In this document: positions 1 to 8,080 of the stretch, one piece after another | Layout: every line of letters begins with the position of its first letter | How positions within the stretch are numbered: the stretch's first letter is position 1 | Assembly: GCA_949879025.1 (NCBI GenBank) | Contig: CATLBO010000025.1 | Location: forward strand, 1-36,447 | Reading direction: 5' to 3' | Origin: an uncultured Hungatella sp. | GTDB taxonomy: Bacteria > Bacillota > Clostridia > Lachnospirales > Lachnospiraceae | DNA: 36,447 nucleotides | The notes under the pieces: model-generated | The model's database searches: none | The model's input: only the letters and a program-made list of their open reading frames with translations | Told to the model about the DNA's origin: nothing | Position numbers and translations under genes: made by a program

Positions 1-81
1 ATGCAGCTTACAGAGAGCAATAAATTCATCAGGGATAAATTGGTAGAATTGCACAATAAAATGTTTTATATTTTATTATAA
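1..81 (+). CDS. possible 3' end of an upstream gene (partial)
   Basis: One frame is open from base 1 to a TAA at 79-81, reading 26 codons that end in MFYILL. The other two forward frames close within the first 50 bases. It could be the tail of a gene that begins outside the window. No family can be recognised, and the ATG at base 1 is probably internal or chance. The AT-rich stretch after it (82-110) leads directly into the PTS operon promoter. Confidence 0.25.
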   Translation: MQLTESNKFIRDKLVELHNKMFYILL

Positions 82-104
82 TATTACAAAAATAGAATTT
101 TTCC

Positions 105-119
105 AAGAAAACGCTTGAC
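105..119. promoter_or_regulatory. LacI/CcpA-type operator overlapping the -35 box
   Basis: The stretch AGAAAACGCTTGAC has the central AAACGCTT core typical of LacI-family and CcpA (cre) operators, matching about 12 of 14 cre positions. It overlaps the -35 hexamer at 115-120, so a bound protein would block initiation. Candidate ligands are the LacI-family regulator encoded at 6281-7285, CcpA, or both. The assignment is inference from motif and position. Confidence 0.5.
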
Positions 120-143
120 ATTTCTTGGCATATTGGTTATATT
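115..143 (+). promoter_or_regulatory. sigma-A promoter of the PTS/GAG operon
   Basis: TTGACA at 115-120 and TATATT at 138-143 are separated by exactly 17 bases, a near-consensus vegetative promoter. Transcription would begin near base 150 and give a short leader before the EIIA gene, whose AAAGGAG ribosome site lies at 178-184. Confidence 0.8.
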
Positions 144-191
144 TGCATCACAAGTAAAACAGTTTACCAAACAACAAAAAGGAGAAAGTGT

Positions 192-626
192 ATGGTAGGA
201 ATTGTAATTACAGGACATGGCCATTTTCCAAGCGGGATATTAAGCGCAGTGGAGCTGGTGGCTGGCAAGCCTGATCAGGTCATTGGAGTGGATTTTGAGG
301 CTGGACACAGTGCCCATGCCTTGAAAGAGGCCATAATGGCTGCCGTGGAAGCGCTGGGTGGAGATGAGATCTTGATTCTGGCAGATTTGGTGGGAGGGAC
401 ACCTTTTAATATGGCGGCGGCAGTAAAGCAGGAGCTGACGAGCCGGAATATCCGCCTCCTTGCTGGTACAAATATGCCGGCAGCAATAGAAGCGGTATTT
501 TCGCGAGTCAATGCCGGGCTGGATGAGTTGACAGAGCTGGCAGCGGCTGCAGGATCAAGGGGCGTTGTGGATTTTGAACATTTGGGTCAGGACAAAGAAC
601 AGCTGCGGTTTGAGGACGGTATATGA
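192..626 (+). CDS. PTS mannose-family EIIA component
   Basis: This 144-residue cytoplasmic protein accepts phosphate from HPr and passes it to EIIB during sugar import. The N-terminus MVGIVITGHGHFPSG matches the EIIA-Man/AgaF/LevD fold, with His9 aligning to the phosphorylated His10 of ManX. The segment ILADLVGGTPFNMAA (about residues 61-75) is the second hallmark of the family. The length is normal for a stand-alone EIIA. It is the first gene of the operon and is followed by ugl, EIIB, EIIC and EIID, so the substrate is inferred to be an unsaturated uronic-acid disaccharide rather than mannose. Confidence 0.92.
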   Translation: MVGIVITGHGHFPSGILSAVELVAGKPDQVIGVDFEAGHSAHALKEAIMAAVEALGGDEILILADLVGGTPFNMAAAVKQELTSRNIRLLAGTNMPAAIEAVFSRVNAGLDELTELAAAAGSRGVVDFEHLGQDKEQLRFEDGI

Positions 627-668
627 TTAGGTAAAATAGCTATGAAACCATACAGAGATGGGAGATAA

Positions 669-1862
669 ATGATGAGAAAGACCATTAAGGAAGAACCGAT
701 TCATTACAGCAAAAAATATTTGGAGACCCCCCTCCTTACCAGGGAGGAGACAGAGACGGCGATTCATAAAGTGGTGGAGCAGGCCAGAGTGAACATAGAC
801 TATTTCGGAAACCAGTTTCCGTCTCCAGCTGCCAGGGGGCAGGTTTATGAGCGAATAGACAATGTTGAATGGACCAACGGATTCTGGACAGGACTGCTTT
901 GGCTCTGTTATGAGTACAGCGGGGACTGGATTTTTCGGCAGAAGGCAGAAGAACATGTGGATTCCTTTTTGCATCGAGTGGAAAACCGGATAGAACTGGA
1001 TCACCACGACTTAGGATTCCTCTATTCTCCTTCCTGCGTAGCCGGCTACAAACTGACAGGCTCCAAGCGGGCTAAGCAGGCAGGGATTCTGGCAGCGGAT
1101 AAGCTGATGGAACGGTTTCAGGAAAGGGACGGATTTTTCCAGGCCTGGGGAGAACTTGGGGCAAAGGACAATTACCGACTGATCATTGACTGCCTGATGA
1201 ATATTCCTTTGCTTTACTGGGCTGCCGGTGTGACGGGCCAGGAAAGATACCGGACGGCCGCCAAACGCCATTATGAAAAATCCTGCGATTATGTGATTCG
1301 GGAGGATGCATCGGCTTTCCATACCTTCTACTTTGATCCGGAAACAGGAGAGCCTGTAAAAGGCGTGACGCATCAGGGCTACAGCAATGACTCCGCATGG
1401 GCCAGAGGACAGGCATGGGGAATATACGGAATCCCGCTGAACTACCGGGAAGATCACAGCCCTGATTCAGTCAGGCTGTTTAAAGCAATGACCAATTATT
1501 TCTTAAACCGGCTTCCGGATGACGATGTGTGCTACTGGGATCTGATATTCGGTGACGGTTCCGGCCAGCCCAGAGACTCGTCAGCAGCGGCGGCAGCAGT
1601 CTGCGGCATATGTGAGATGGAAAAATACCTGCCGGAAACAGATGGAGATAAACCGGTTTACCGTCATGGGATGCATAGGATTCTCCGATCGCTTATAAAC
1701 AATTATGCAGGCAGCCAGATCAGGCCAGGCAGCCCGGTTCTCTGTCACGGCGTATATTCCTGGCATTCCGGTAAAGGGGTGGATGAGGGAAATATCTGGG
1801 GAGACTATTACTATATGGAAGCATTGATGCGTTTTTACAAAGACTGGAATCCATATTGGTAA
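669..1862 (+). CDS. ugl: unsaturated glucuronyl hydrolase (GH88)
   Basis: Predicted cytosolic glycoside hydrolase family 88 enzyme of 397 residues. GH88 hydrates the 4,5-double bond of unsaturated uronyl disaccharides made by polysaccharide lyases, releasing the unsaturated uronate and an amino sugar. The family segments are present: WTNGFWTGLLWLCYE (about 68-82), DHHDLGF (111-117) and LIIDCLMN (171-178). Asp114 and Asp174 have nearly the spacing of the two essential aspartates known from Bacillus UGL (88 and 149). There is no signal peptide, which fits import by the surrounding PTS. The start ATG is preceded by GGGAGA. Substrate preference (chondroitin, hyaluronan or heparin fragments) cannot be read from sequence. 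Confidence 0.92.
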   Translation: MMRKTIKEEPIHYSKKYLETPLLTREETETAIHKVVEQARVNIDYFGNQFPSPAARGQVYERIDNVEWTNGFWTGLLWLCYEYSGDWIFRQKAEEHVDSFLHRVENRIELDHHDLGFLYSPSCVAGYKLTGSKRAKQAGILAADKLMERFQERDGFFQAWGELGAKDNYRLIIDCLMNIPLLYWAAGVTGQERYRTAAKRHYEKSCDYVIREDASAFHTFYFDPETGEPVKGVTHQGYSNDSAWARGQAWGIYGIPLNYREDHSPDSVRLFKAMTNYFLNRLPDDDVCYWDLIFGDGSGQPRDSSAAAAAVCGICEMEKYLPETDGDKPVYRHGMHRILRSLINNYAGSQIRPGSPVLCHGVYSWHSGKGVDEGNIWGDYYYMEALMRFYKDWNPYW

Positions 1863-1896
1863 AAAAGCCTCATTATAAATGACGGCCTGAATAAAA

Positions 1897-1916
1897 CAGC
1901 CTGCAGCATCAGGCTG
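1897..1916 (+). other. intercistronic hairpin between ugl and EIIB
   Basis: CAGCCTG at 1897-1903 and CAGGCTG at 1910-1916 form a perfect 7-bp stem with a 6-base loop in the 105-base gap. No U-tract follows, so it is probably an mRNA processing or stability element rather than a terminator. Confidence 0.45.
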
Positions 1917-1967
1917 GAAGAGATTTTGATAGCGCAGTTACATTATTTAAAAACAGGAGGAGTAACG

Positions 1968-2459
1968 ATGGTACCTAATATTGTAGCTTTTCGCATTGAT
2001 GAACGCCTGATTCACGGACAGGGACAGTTGTGGATCAAGGCATTGGGGGTGAACACGGTGATTGTGGCCAACGATTCTGCCAGTGAAGACCCTATGCAGC
2101 AGACTCTGATGAAAGCGGTGGTGTCAAAGTCCGTTGCCATGCGGTTCTTTTCCGTGCAGCATACATGCGACGTGATTATGAAGGCTTCGCCGAAACAGTC
2201 CATTTTCATTGTGTGCAAAACGGCTGAGGATGCCCTGAAACTGGTGGCAGGAGGAGTTCCGGTAAAAGAGATTAATGTGGGGAACATTCACCGTGGGCCC
2301 GGCAAAGTGGAAATCAGCAAGTATATTGCCCTGGGCCCGGAGGATAAGGCGGCGTTAAAAGAACTTCGGGATAAGCACGGAATTACATTCAATACCAGAG
2401 CCACTGCTTCCGGCGATGACGGGGCGGCAAAGGTGGACTTAAACAAATATCTTGATTAA
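1968..2459 (+). CDS. PTS mannose-family EIIB component
   Basis: This 163-residue cytoplasmic phosphotransferase takes phosphate from EIIA and gives it to the incoming sugar. The N-terminus reads VAFRIDERLIHGQ; His16 in RLIHGQ is the family's phosphorylated histidine. The start at 1968 is chosen because AGGAGG sits about 7 bases upstream; an in-frame start at 1926 has no ribosome site and would add 14 non-family residues. The conserved segments EINVGNIHRGPGK and TFNTRATASGD follow. Immediate downstream neighbours are the EIIC and EIID membrane subunits. Confidence 0.92.
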   Translation: MVPNIVAFRIDERLIHGQGQLWIKALGVNTVIVANDSASEDPMQQTLMKAVVSKSVAMRFFSVQHTCDVIMKASPKQSIFIVCKTAEDALKLVAGGVPVKEINVGNIHRGPGKVEISKYIALGPEDKAALKELRDKHGITFNTRATASGDDGAAKVDLNKYLD

Positions 2460-2480
2460 TTGATAAAGGAGGAAACAGTT

Positions 2481-3269
2481 GTGACAATCAGTTTATTTCA
2501 ATGTGTGTTAATTGGCCTTTGGAGCGGATTTTGTCTGGCTGGGATGCTGTTTGGCATTTATACCAACCGATGCCTGGTTATGGCGGCCGGGGTGGGCCTC
2601 ATTTTGGGAGATCTTCCGACAGGACTGGCCATGGGAGCGGTGGGCGAGCTGGCTTTTATGGGATTTGGAGTATCCCAGGGAGGTTCAGTGCCGCCAAACC
2701 CTATGGGGCCTGGGATTGTGGGGACTATAATTGCGATTACCATGAAAGATTCAGGAATTGACGTGGGATCGGCCCTGGCCTTGTCCTTCCCCTTTGCCGT
2801 GGCGTTCCAGTTTGTGATTACGGCGACTTATACTTTTGCCACTACTCTTACAGAGACGGCGTATAAGGCGCTGGACAGAAAGGATTTTAAAGGCTTCCGC
2901 CTGGCGGCCAATGCTACCATATGGGTGTTTGCAGCAGTAGGATTTCTCATCGGGTTTGGAGGAGCGTTCAGCTCTGAGGGCCTGCAGAAGCTGATTTCCT
3001 TTATTCCCGGCTGGCTCAGCACAGGTCTCGGGGTGTCAGGGAAGATGCTTCCGGCTATTGGATTCGCCATGATTTTAAATGTAATGGCAAAGAGAGAGCT
3101 GATTCCTTTTGTGCTCCTTGGATACATTGCCATTGCTTACTTGAACCTTCCGGTTATGGGAGTTGCAGTACTTGGAACGGCTGTTGCGCTGATGGTGTTT
3201 TTCCATGCAGGCAGGGGCGGAGACAGTTTTGTTGAAGAAGTGGAGGTAGAATTTGAAGATGGTATCTAA
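2481..3269 (+). CDS. PTS mannose-family EIIC membrane component
   Basis: Integral membrane subunit of 262 residues that, with EIID, forms the sugar channel. It is hydrophobic throughout, with the family segment GDLPTGLAMGAVGELAFMG followed by VPPNPMGPGIVGTI. A GTG start at 2481 is chosen because AAAGGAGG lies at 2465-2472; a TTG at 2460 lies upstream of that ribosome site. The 3' end overlaps the EIID start, indicating translational coupling. Confidence 0.9.
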   Translation: MTISLFQCVLIGLWSGFCLAGMLFGIYTNRCLVMAAGVGLILGDLPTGLAMGAVGELAFMGFGVSQGGSVPPNPMGPGIVGTIIAITMKDSGIDVGSALALSFPFAVAFQFVITATYTFATTLTETAYKALDRKDFKGFRLAANATIWVFAAVGFLIGFGGAFSSEGLQKLISFIPGWLSTGLGVSGKMLPAIGFAMILNVMAKRELIPFVLLGYIAIAYLNLPVMGVAVLGTAVALMVFFHAGRGGDSFVEEVEVEFEDGI

Positions 3270-4068
3270 CAAATTACAAAAAAACGATTATATTAAAACA
3301 AGCCTCAGGGCGTATTTCCTGCAGAATGGATTTAATTACGGAAACTATCAGGGCCTTGGCTATGCCAACATGCTTTTCCCGGCTCTGCGCAAAATGTATA
3401 AGGATGATGACGATCAGCTTCAGGCGGCGCTGAAGGAGAACCTTGAATTTTTTAATACGAATCTCCATTTCGTTCCTTTCATTACCAGCCTCCATCTGGT
3501 TATGCTGGAAAATAATACTCCAGCCAAAGAGATCCGCAGCATTAAGATGGCCTTAATGGGGCCGCTGGCAGGTATCGGAGATTCCCTGGCCCAGTTCTGC
3601 CTGGCTCCCCTGTTTGCAACTATCGGCGCCTCTCTGGCCCAGGACGGCATGATTATGGGACCCGTTCTGTTTTTTGTGGCCATGAATGCGATTTTGCTGG
3701 CAGTAAAAGTGCTGACAGGCCTTTGGGGATATAAGCTGGGCACCAATATAATTGCCAGCTTAAGTGAAAAGATGGAGATAATTTCCAATATTGCCAGCAT
3801 GATTGGCGTTACCGTAATTTCCGGTTTGGCTGTAAACTTTGTAAAGATTACAACGCCCATACGGTATGTGGCAAACATGCCGGATAACCAGCAGAAAATT
3901 GTGGCCATTCAGGATATGGTAGATGCCATTGCGCCGAAACTTCTCCCTGTTTTATTTACTGGACTGATTTTCTACCTGATTAAGGTAAAGAAGTGGAGCA
4001 CATACAAACTGGTGATTTTAACCATTGTTCTTGGCATTGCATTATCAGTTCTCCAGTTGATTGCGTAG
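3259..4068 (+). CDS. PTS mannose-family EIID membrane component
   Basis: Membrane subunit of about 269 residues that partners EIIC. Family segments include LRAYFLQNGFNYGNYQGLGY near the N-terminus and MGPLAGIGDSLAQ in the middle, with hydrophobic helices in the C-terminal half. Two starts are possible: ATG at 3259, or TTG at 3253, which is closer (5 bases) to the GGAGGT at 3242-3247. Either start overlaps the end of EIIC (3269), so the two are probably translated together. EIID is unique to the mannose class, which fixes the transporter type. Confidence 0.9.
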   Translation: MVSNKLQKNDYIKTSLRAYFLQNGFNYGNYQGLGYANMLFPALRKMYKDDDDQLQAALKENLEFFNTNLHFVPFITSLHLVMLENNTPAKEIRSIKMALMGPLAGIGDSLAQFCLAPLFATIGASLAQDGMIMGPVLFFVAMNAILLAVKVLTGLWGYKLGTNIIASLSEKMEIISNIASMIGVTVISGLAVNFVKITTPIRYVANMPDNQQKIVAIQDMVDAIAPKLLPVLFTGLIFYLIKVKKWSTYKLVILTIVLGIALSVLQLIA

Positions 4069-4086
4069 TGAAGGAAAATAGATACA

Positions 4087-6180
4087 ATGGAACGTTTTGA
4101 GCAGTTAAAGAAAATACTGGAATACCGTTTTGACTGTTTCGGGTTCCGGGAGACTTCAGATTATATAGAAGCATATTGCCCCCAGGAAAAAAAGGAGCTT
4201 CTTGACCGGGCAGAGATTCTGCAGAAACAGACATTTTACTTTCGGGACAGGTGGGATATGGAACCCTGTCCCACTCCCTTTTTTGTGACACTGGATAACT
4301 GGACCACAAGCCCTAACGGTGACCCGGAGTGGGTCTATATGCTGAACCGCCACGATTTTCTGTGCAGGCTGTGGCAGGCTTATATCATGACAGGAAAGAA
4401 AGCCTATGTGGACAAATTGCTGTGGTATCTCTGGAACTGGATGGAAAAAAATCCCATTACCCTAACAGGCACAGAAGCTACCCGACCCATTGACACAGGA
4501 ATCCGCTGCATGAATTGGTGCGCTTTGTGTCTGGATTTAATTGGCGGAGGATTTCTGGGATCGGCAGAGACAGAAATCCTTCTGGAAAATATGGGCCGGC
4601 AACTGGAAAATCTGCAAAAACGGTATATAGGGAAGTATACATTAAGCAACTGGGGCGTGCTTCAGACAACTGCAGTCTGTGCCTGTTTTCTGTGGTTTCG
4701 GGACTTTTTTGCGGAAAGCGGGCTGGAGGAGTGGGCATGGGCAAAATTAAGGGAACAGCTGGAACTTCAGATTCTGGAAGACGGTTCCCATTGGGAGCAA
4801 TCGGCAATGTACCATGTGGAAGTGCTTAACGCCTGTACCAGGCTGCTGGCCTACATATGGCAGGCTGAGAAGACAGGGATTTGCCTGAATGAAAGTGCAA
4901 GATGTGCGGCAGGAAATTTGGGCCAAAAAGAAGACGGGGCCTGTGCCGGGTGGCTTGTGAAAATCGTCCTGAAAATGAGCCGCCATGTGCTTTACAGTTC
5001 TGCTCCCGATTTTATGCAGCTGCCTCAGGGGGACAGCGATATTACAGACATAAGGGATGTGATGGCCAGGGCGGCAGTGATCTCTGCGCTGTTTCCGGTT
5101 TTTAAGAAAGAGGAAGCAGGGGAGCAAGGCATATACCGATACGCAGCGGGAAAGCATCTGGATATGGACAGCGCATGGCTGTTTGGCATCTGGGGAATAA
5201 AGCGCTATGAAAGGCTGGAGCCAAAAGCCCCGCACATACTCAGCTGGTTCTGCCAGGACAGCGGAAATCTGTATCTTCGGAACTGCTGGGAGAGAAACGG
5301 AAATTTTACATGGATGGCAAACGGAAGCCTGGGCAGTAGCCATGGCCATGGAAATCAGACGCAGATATGCCTTTATTATCATGGACAGCCTTTTCTCATA
5401 GACAGCGGGCGGTACTCTTACAGGGAAGATGAACCTTTGCGGTGCAGGCTGAAAAGCCCTCAGGCTCATAATGTGTGTGTCATAGACGGGCAGTCCGGCG
5501 GGGAGCCGGATGGTTCCTGGACCTATGCCAGCTTTGGAGAAAACCTGAAGAATTATTTCCGGGAGCAGGAGGATGTCCACTATATGGAAATGCCTGTTCA
5601 TGGGACATTAAAGGATAAAACGCCTTATGTGATTGTGCGCCGGGTGATGGTAATTGATGCAGGGATCTGGCTCTCTGTGCAGGACGTTATCTGTGCAGGA
5701 AAACATCAGATTCGGGAGTACTTTCATCTGGATACCCAGGTTAGGGCGGAGAGGACAAAGGAGGGGATACGCCTGAAAAGCAAAGAGGCCTGCCTTCATG
5801 CAGTTTCGCCGGAACCATTTCAGATTGAGCGGACAGTGGTATCAGGACGATATAATGAAAAGTCGGAGACGCTTATGCTGGTAAAGGAGTGCATGATGGA
5901 GGACAGGCTGACGTTTTCCACGATTTTTTTGGCAGAGGGAATCAGGGCAGAGCCTGCCCAGGTGTTTGTATATGACGGGGAAAAGCCGGTATCCAGCCAG
6001 ACTGTAACAGGGTGGGACATCTGCACAAAACAGGGAGAGAAGCGGACGCTGCTGGTGTGGAACAGAGAAACCTTTCAGGGAGGAAAAATGTACCTCTGCC
6101 ATGGGGTGCCGGTTTACGGAAAGGCTATGGTGCTGAAGGAGGAAAAGGGCCGCTATACCAGAATCCGGCTGAAAAGTTAA
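4087..6180 (+). CDS. heparinase II/III-family lyase, cytosolic
   Basis: A 697-residue protein with the two-part layout of heparinase II/III enzymes: an N-terminal alpha/alpha barrel and a C-terminal beta-sandwich. Barrel motifs are SNWG (187-190) and DGSHWEQSAMYH (232-243), where Tyr242 and His243 are candidate catalytic residues. Sandwich motifs are SSHGHGNQ (417-424), FLIDSGRYSY (436-445) and AHN (460-462). No signal peptide or membrane helix is visible, so it should act in the cytosol on imported oligosaccharides, unlike secreted lyases. Position between EIID and a LacI-type regulator matches the hyaluronan-utilisation locus of streptococci as recalled, where such a protein is called oligohyaluronate lyase. 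Polysaccharide-lyase subfamily and substrate remain uncertain. Confidence 0.82.
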   Translation: MERFEQLKKILEYRFDCFGFRETSDYIEAYCPQEKKELLDRAEILQKQTFYFRDRWDMEPCPTPFFVTLDNWTTSPNGDPEWVYMLNRHDFLCRLWQAYIMTGKKAYVDKLLWYLWNWMEKNPITLTGTEATRPIDTGIRCMNWCALCLDLIGGGFLGSAETEILLENMGRQLENLQKRYIGKYTLSNWGVLQTTAVCACFLWFRDFFAESGLEEWAWAKLREQLELQILEDGSHWEQSAMYHVEVLNACTRLLAYIWQAEKTGICLNESARCAAGNLGQKEDGACAGWLVKIVLKMSRHVLYSSAPDFMQLPQGDSDITDIRDVMARAAVISALFPVFKKEEAGEQGIYRYAAGKHLDMDSAWLFGIWGIKRYERLEPKAPHILSWFCQDSGNLYLRNCWERNGNFTWMANGSLGSSHGHGNQTQICLYYHGQPFLIDSGRYSYREDEPLRCRLKSPQAHNVCVIDGQSGGEPDGSWTYASFGENLKNYFREQEDVHYMEMPVHGTLKDKTPYVIVRRVMVIDAGIWLSVQDVICAGKHQIREYFHLDTQVRAERTKEGIRLKSKEACLHAVSPEPFQIERTVVSGRYNEKSETLMLVKECMMEDRLTFSTIFLAEGIRAEPAQVFVYDGEKPVSSQTVTGWDICTKQGEKRTLLVWNRETFQGGKMYLCHGVPVYGKAMVLKEEKGRYTRIRLKS

Positions 6181-6280
6181 GAAACGGGTTCCTTGCCCAG
6201 GAAAACTATGCTATACTAAACTGTGTTTGAAAAGTGCTTCCTGGCCCAGAAAGGCTCTGGAACATCATGCGGAGGTTGCA

Positions 6281-7285
6281 ATGAAGAAGCTGACAATTAA
6301 TGAGATCGCAGAGAAGGCAGGGGTGTCCAAGACCACGGTTTCCTTTTATCTGAATGGAAAGACAAATAAGATGTCAGAAGAAACAAAGCAGCGGATACAG
6401 CAGATTATTGACGAAACAGGATATGAACCCAGCGCCGCTGCCCGTGCCATGAAGGCCAAAAGCAGCGCAATGCTGGGGGTGATTCTGGATGATGTGTCAA
6501 AGCCTTTTGAAGCCCAGGCATTAAAAGGGATAGAGGAGACAGCCAGGGCTTCCGGCTACCAGATCCTGATTGGCAACAGTGATCTGAATTTTAACACTGA
6601 AAAAGAATATATTGAACAGATGGTAAGATGCGGGGCGGAAGGCTTTATTATCCAGTCTACGTATCGTTTCGGCATGCTGGCGGCTTCCCTGGAAAAGAAG
6701 AGGAAACCCTTAGTCTATCTGGGAACCCGGCCTTATGATGTGAAAGGGCGCTATGTAAAAAGCAATCATTATGAATGTGTCTACCAGATGGTAACAGGAT
6801 GCATTGCAAAAGGATATGATGCCTTTGTAATGGTGGCCGGAGATGCATCTGACATAAGCGCCGGGTTTGAAAAGACCCGGGGATATAAGGATGCCCTGCA
6901 GGACGCAGGGCTTGAAGGCAGCAGCTGTTATTTTACGGAGCAAGTGCGCTCCGGCGATGTTTTTGAACAGCTGAAGCTGCTGGTGGATTTGACAAAAAAG
7001 ACCTTGATCTATGTGGCGGAGCCGGAACTTCTTCCGGTAGTATACCAGGCGATCCGCAATTATCCGGATTACCAGAAGCTGTTTCCGGATACTCTGGGAC
7101 TTATTGGCTTTGACATGACCGGCTGGACAAGGCTGACCACCCCGGCCATATCTGCCATCCTGGAACCTGCCTGCCAGGAAGGCGTCCGAGCCGCTAAAGA
7201 ACTTCTGGAGCTTTTGGAAGGTAAGCGGAAAGAGGGGGAAGTTGTGTTTAAAAATGTGGTAAAATGGAGGGAAACTACCCTTTAA
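6281..7285 (+). CDS. LacI-family transcriptional regulator (RegR-like)
   Basis: A 334-residue repressor. Residues 4-23 (LTINEIAEKAGVSKTTVSFY) form the LacI helix-turn-helix, followed by a hinge helix near AARAMKAKSS and a periplasmic-binding-protein-like effector domain starting at about residue 62. The start at 6281 is chosen for the GGAGG about 7 bases upstream; an in-frame TTG at 6227 lacks one. It ends the glycosaminoglycan operon and probably controls it through the AAACGCTT site near base 110. A -10-like TATACT at 6212-6217 suggests it may also have its own weak promoter. The effector is unknown; RegR-type function is inferred from gene order. Confidence 0.87.
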   Translation: MKKLTINEIAEKAGVSKTTVSFYLNGKTNKMSEETKQRIQQIIDETGYEPSAAARAMKAKSSAMLGVILDDVSKPFEAQALKGIEETARASGYQILIGNSDLNFNTEKEYIEQMVRCGAEGFIIQSTYRFGMLAASLEKKRKPLVYLGTRPYDVKGRYVKSNHYECVYQMVTGCIAKGYDAFVMVAGDASDISAGFEKTRGYKDALQDAGLEGSSCYFTEQVRSGDVFEQLKLLVDLTKKTLIYVAEPELLPVVYQAIRNYPDYQKLFPDTLGLIGFDMTGWTRLTTPAISAILEPACQEGVRAAKELLELLEGKRKEGEVVFKNVVKWRETTL

Positions 7286-7378
7286 CTCCTTATAATGGTA
7301 TCAATGAAAGCTGCATGCAGATGATGGCAGAAAATATAACCATTTGCTTCCAACACCAAAAAGGAGTAAAAGCAAATT

Positions 7379-8080
7379 ATGGACAGACATAAAATCTTGT
7401 TAATCGAGGATGATCCGGAAATCAGCGAAATGCTGGCAAACTACCTGACATTGGAAAATTACCAGGTTGCCTGCGCTTTTGACGGGCAGGAGGGCTGCCG
7501 TCTGTTTGACAGCAGCCCTTTCAGTCTGGTTCTGCTGGATTTGATGATACCTAAAATCAGCGGGATGGATGTTATGCAGCATATCAGAAAGGGAAGCGTA
7601 GTTCCAGTCATCATCATATCAGCAAAAGACACAGAGGCGGATAAAACCCTGGGACTGGGGCTGGGGGCTGACGACTACATAACAAAGCCCTTTTCCGTGG
7701 CTGAGGTGCTGGCCCGCATAAAAGCCAATATAAGGAGAACGACCCTGTATGACAGCAGATCTATTGCCGTTCCTGCCGTGCTGACTGCCAGGGATTTAAC
7801 TGTGAACCTGTCTGACTATACGGTTGTCAAAAAAGGAAAAAGCATTGAACTGACTGCCAAAGAATTTGATATCTTAAAGTTGCTTCTACAAAATCCTAAA
7901 AAGGTATATACAAAGGAGCAAATCTATTCCATTGTGTGGAAGGACGCTTACTGCGGAGATGAAAACGCCGTAAATGTACATATCAGCAGACTGCGCAGCA
8001 AGATTGAGGACAATTCCCGCAGCCCCTGCTACATACTTACGGTCTGGGGCATAGGATATAAGCTGGGGGATGTGCTGTGA
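7379..8080 (+). CDS. OmpR-family response regulator
   Basis: A 233-residue DNA-binding regulator. The receiver domain (about 1-120) has the acidic pair Asp11/Asp12, phosphorylation site Asp54 in LLDLMIP, and Lys103 in TKPF. The C-terminal winged helix (about 130-230) has the typical ELTAKEFDILKLL and VHISRLRSKIE segments. The ribosome site AAAAGGAG precedes the ATG. A TATAAT at 7291-7296 just after the LacI gene may be its -10 box, with no clear -35. The stop overlaps the kinase start (GTGA), so the pair is co-translated. It is expected to activate the ABC transporter genes downstream. Confidence 0.93.
   Translation: MDRHKILLIEDDPEISEMLANYLTLENYQVACAFDGQEGCRLFDSSPFSLVLLDLMIPKISGMDVMQHIRKGSVVPVIIISAKDTEADKTLGLGLGADDYITKPFSVAEVLARIKANIRRTTLYDSRSIAVPAVLTARDLTVNLSDYTVVKKGKSIELTAKEFDILKLLLQNPKKVYTKEQIYSIVWKDAYCGDENAVNVHISRLRSKIEDNSRSPCYILTVWGIGYKLGDVL

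Noticed and set aside
4747-5601. 284-codon open frame on the minus strand inside the heparinase-like gene
   Set aside because: It is a shadow of the real gene: no ribosome site, cysteine- and proline-rich low-quality composition, and no family motif.
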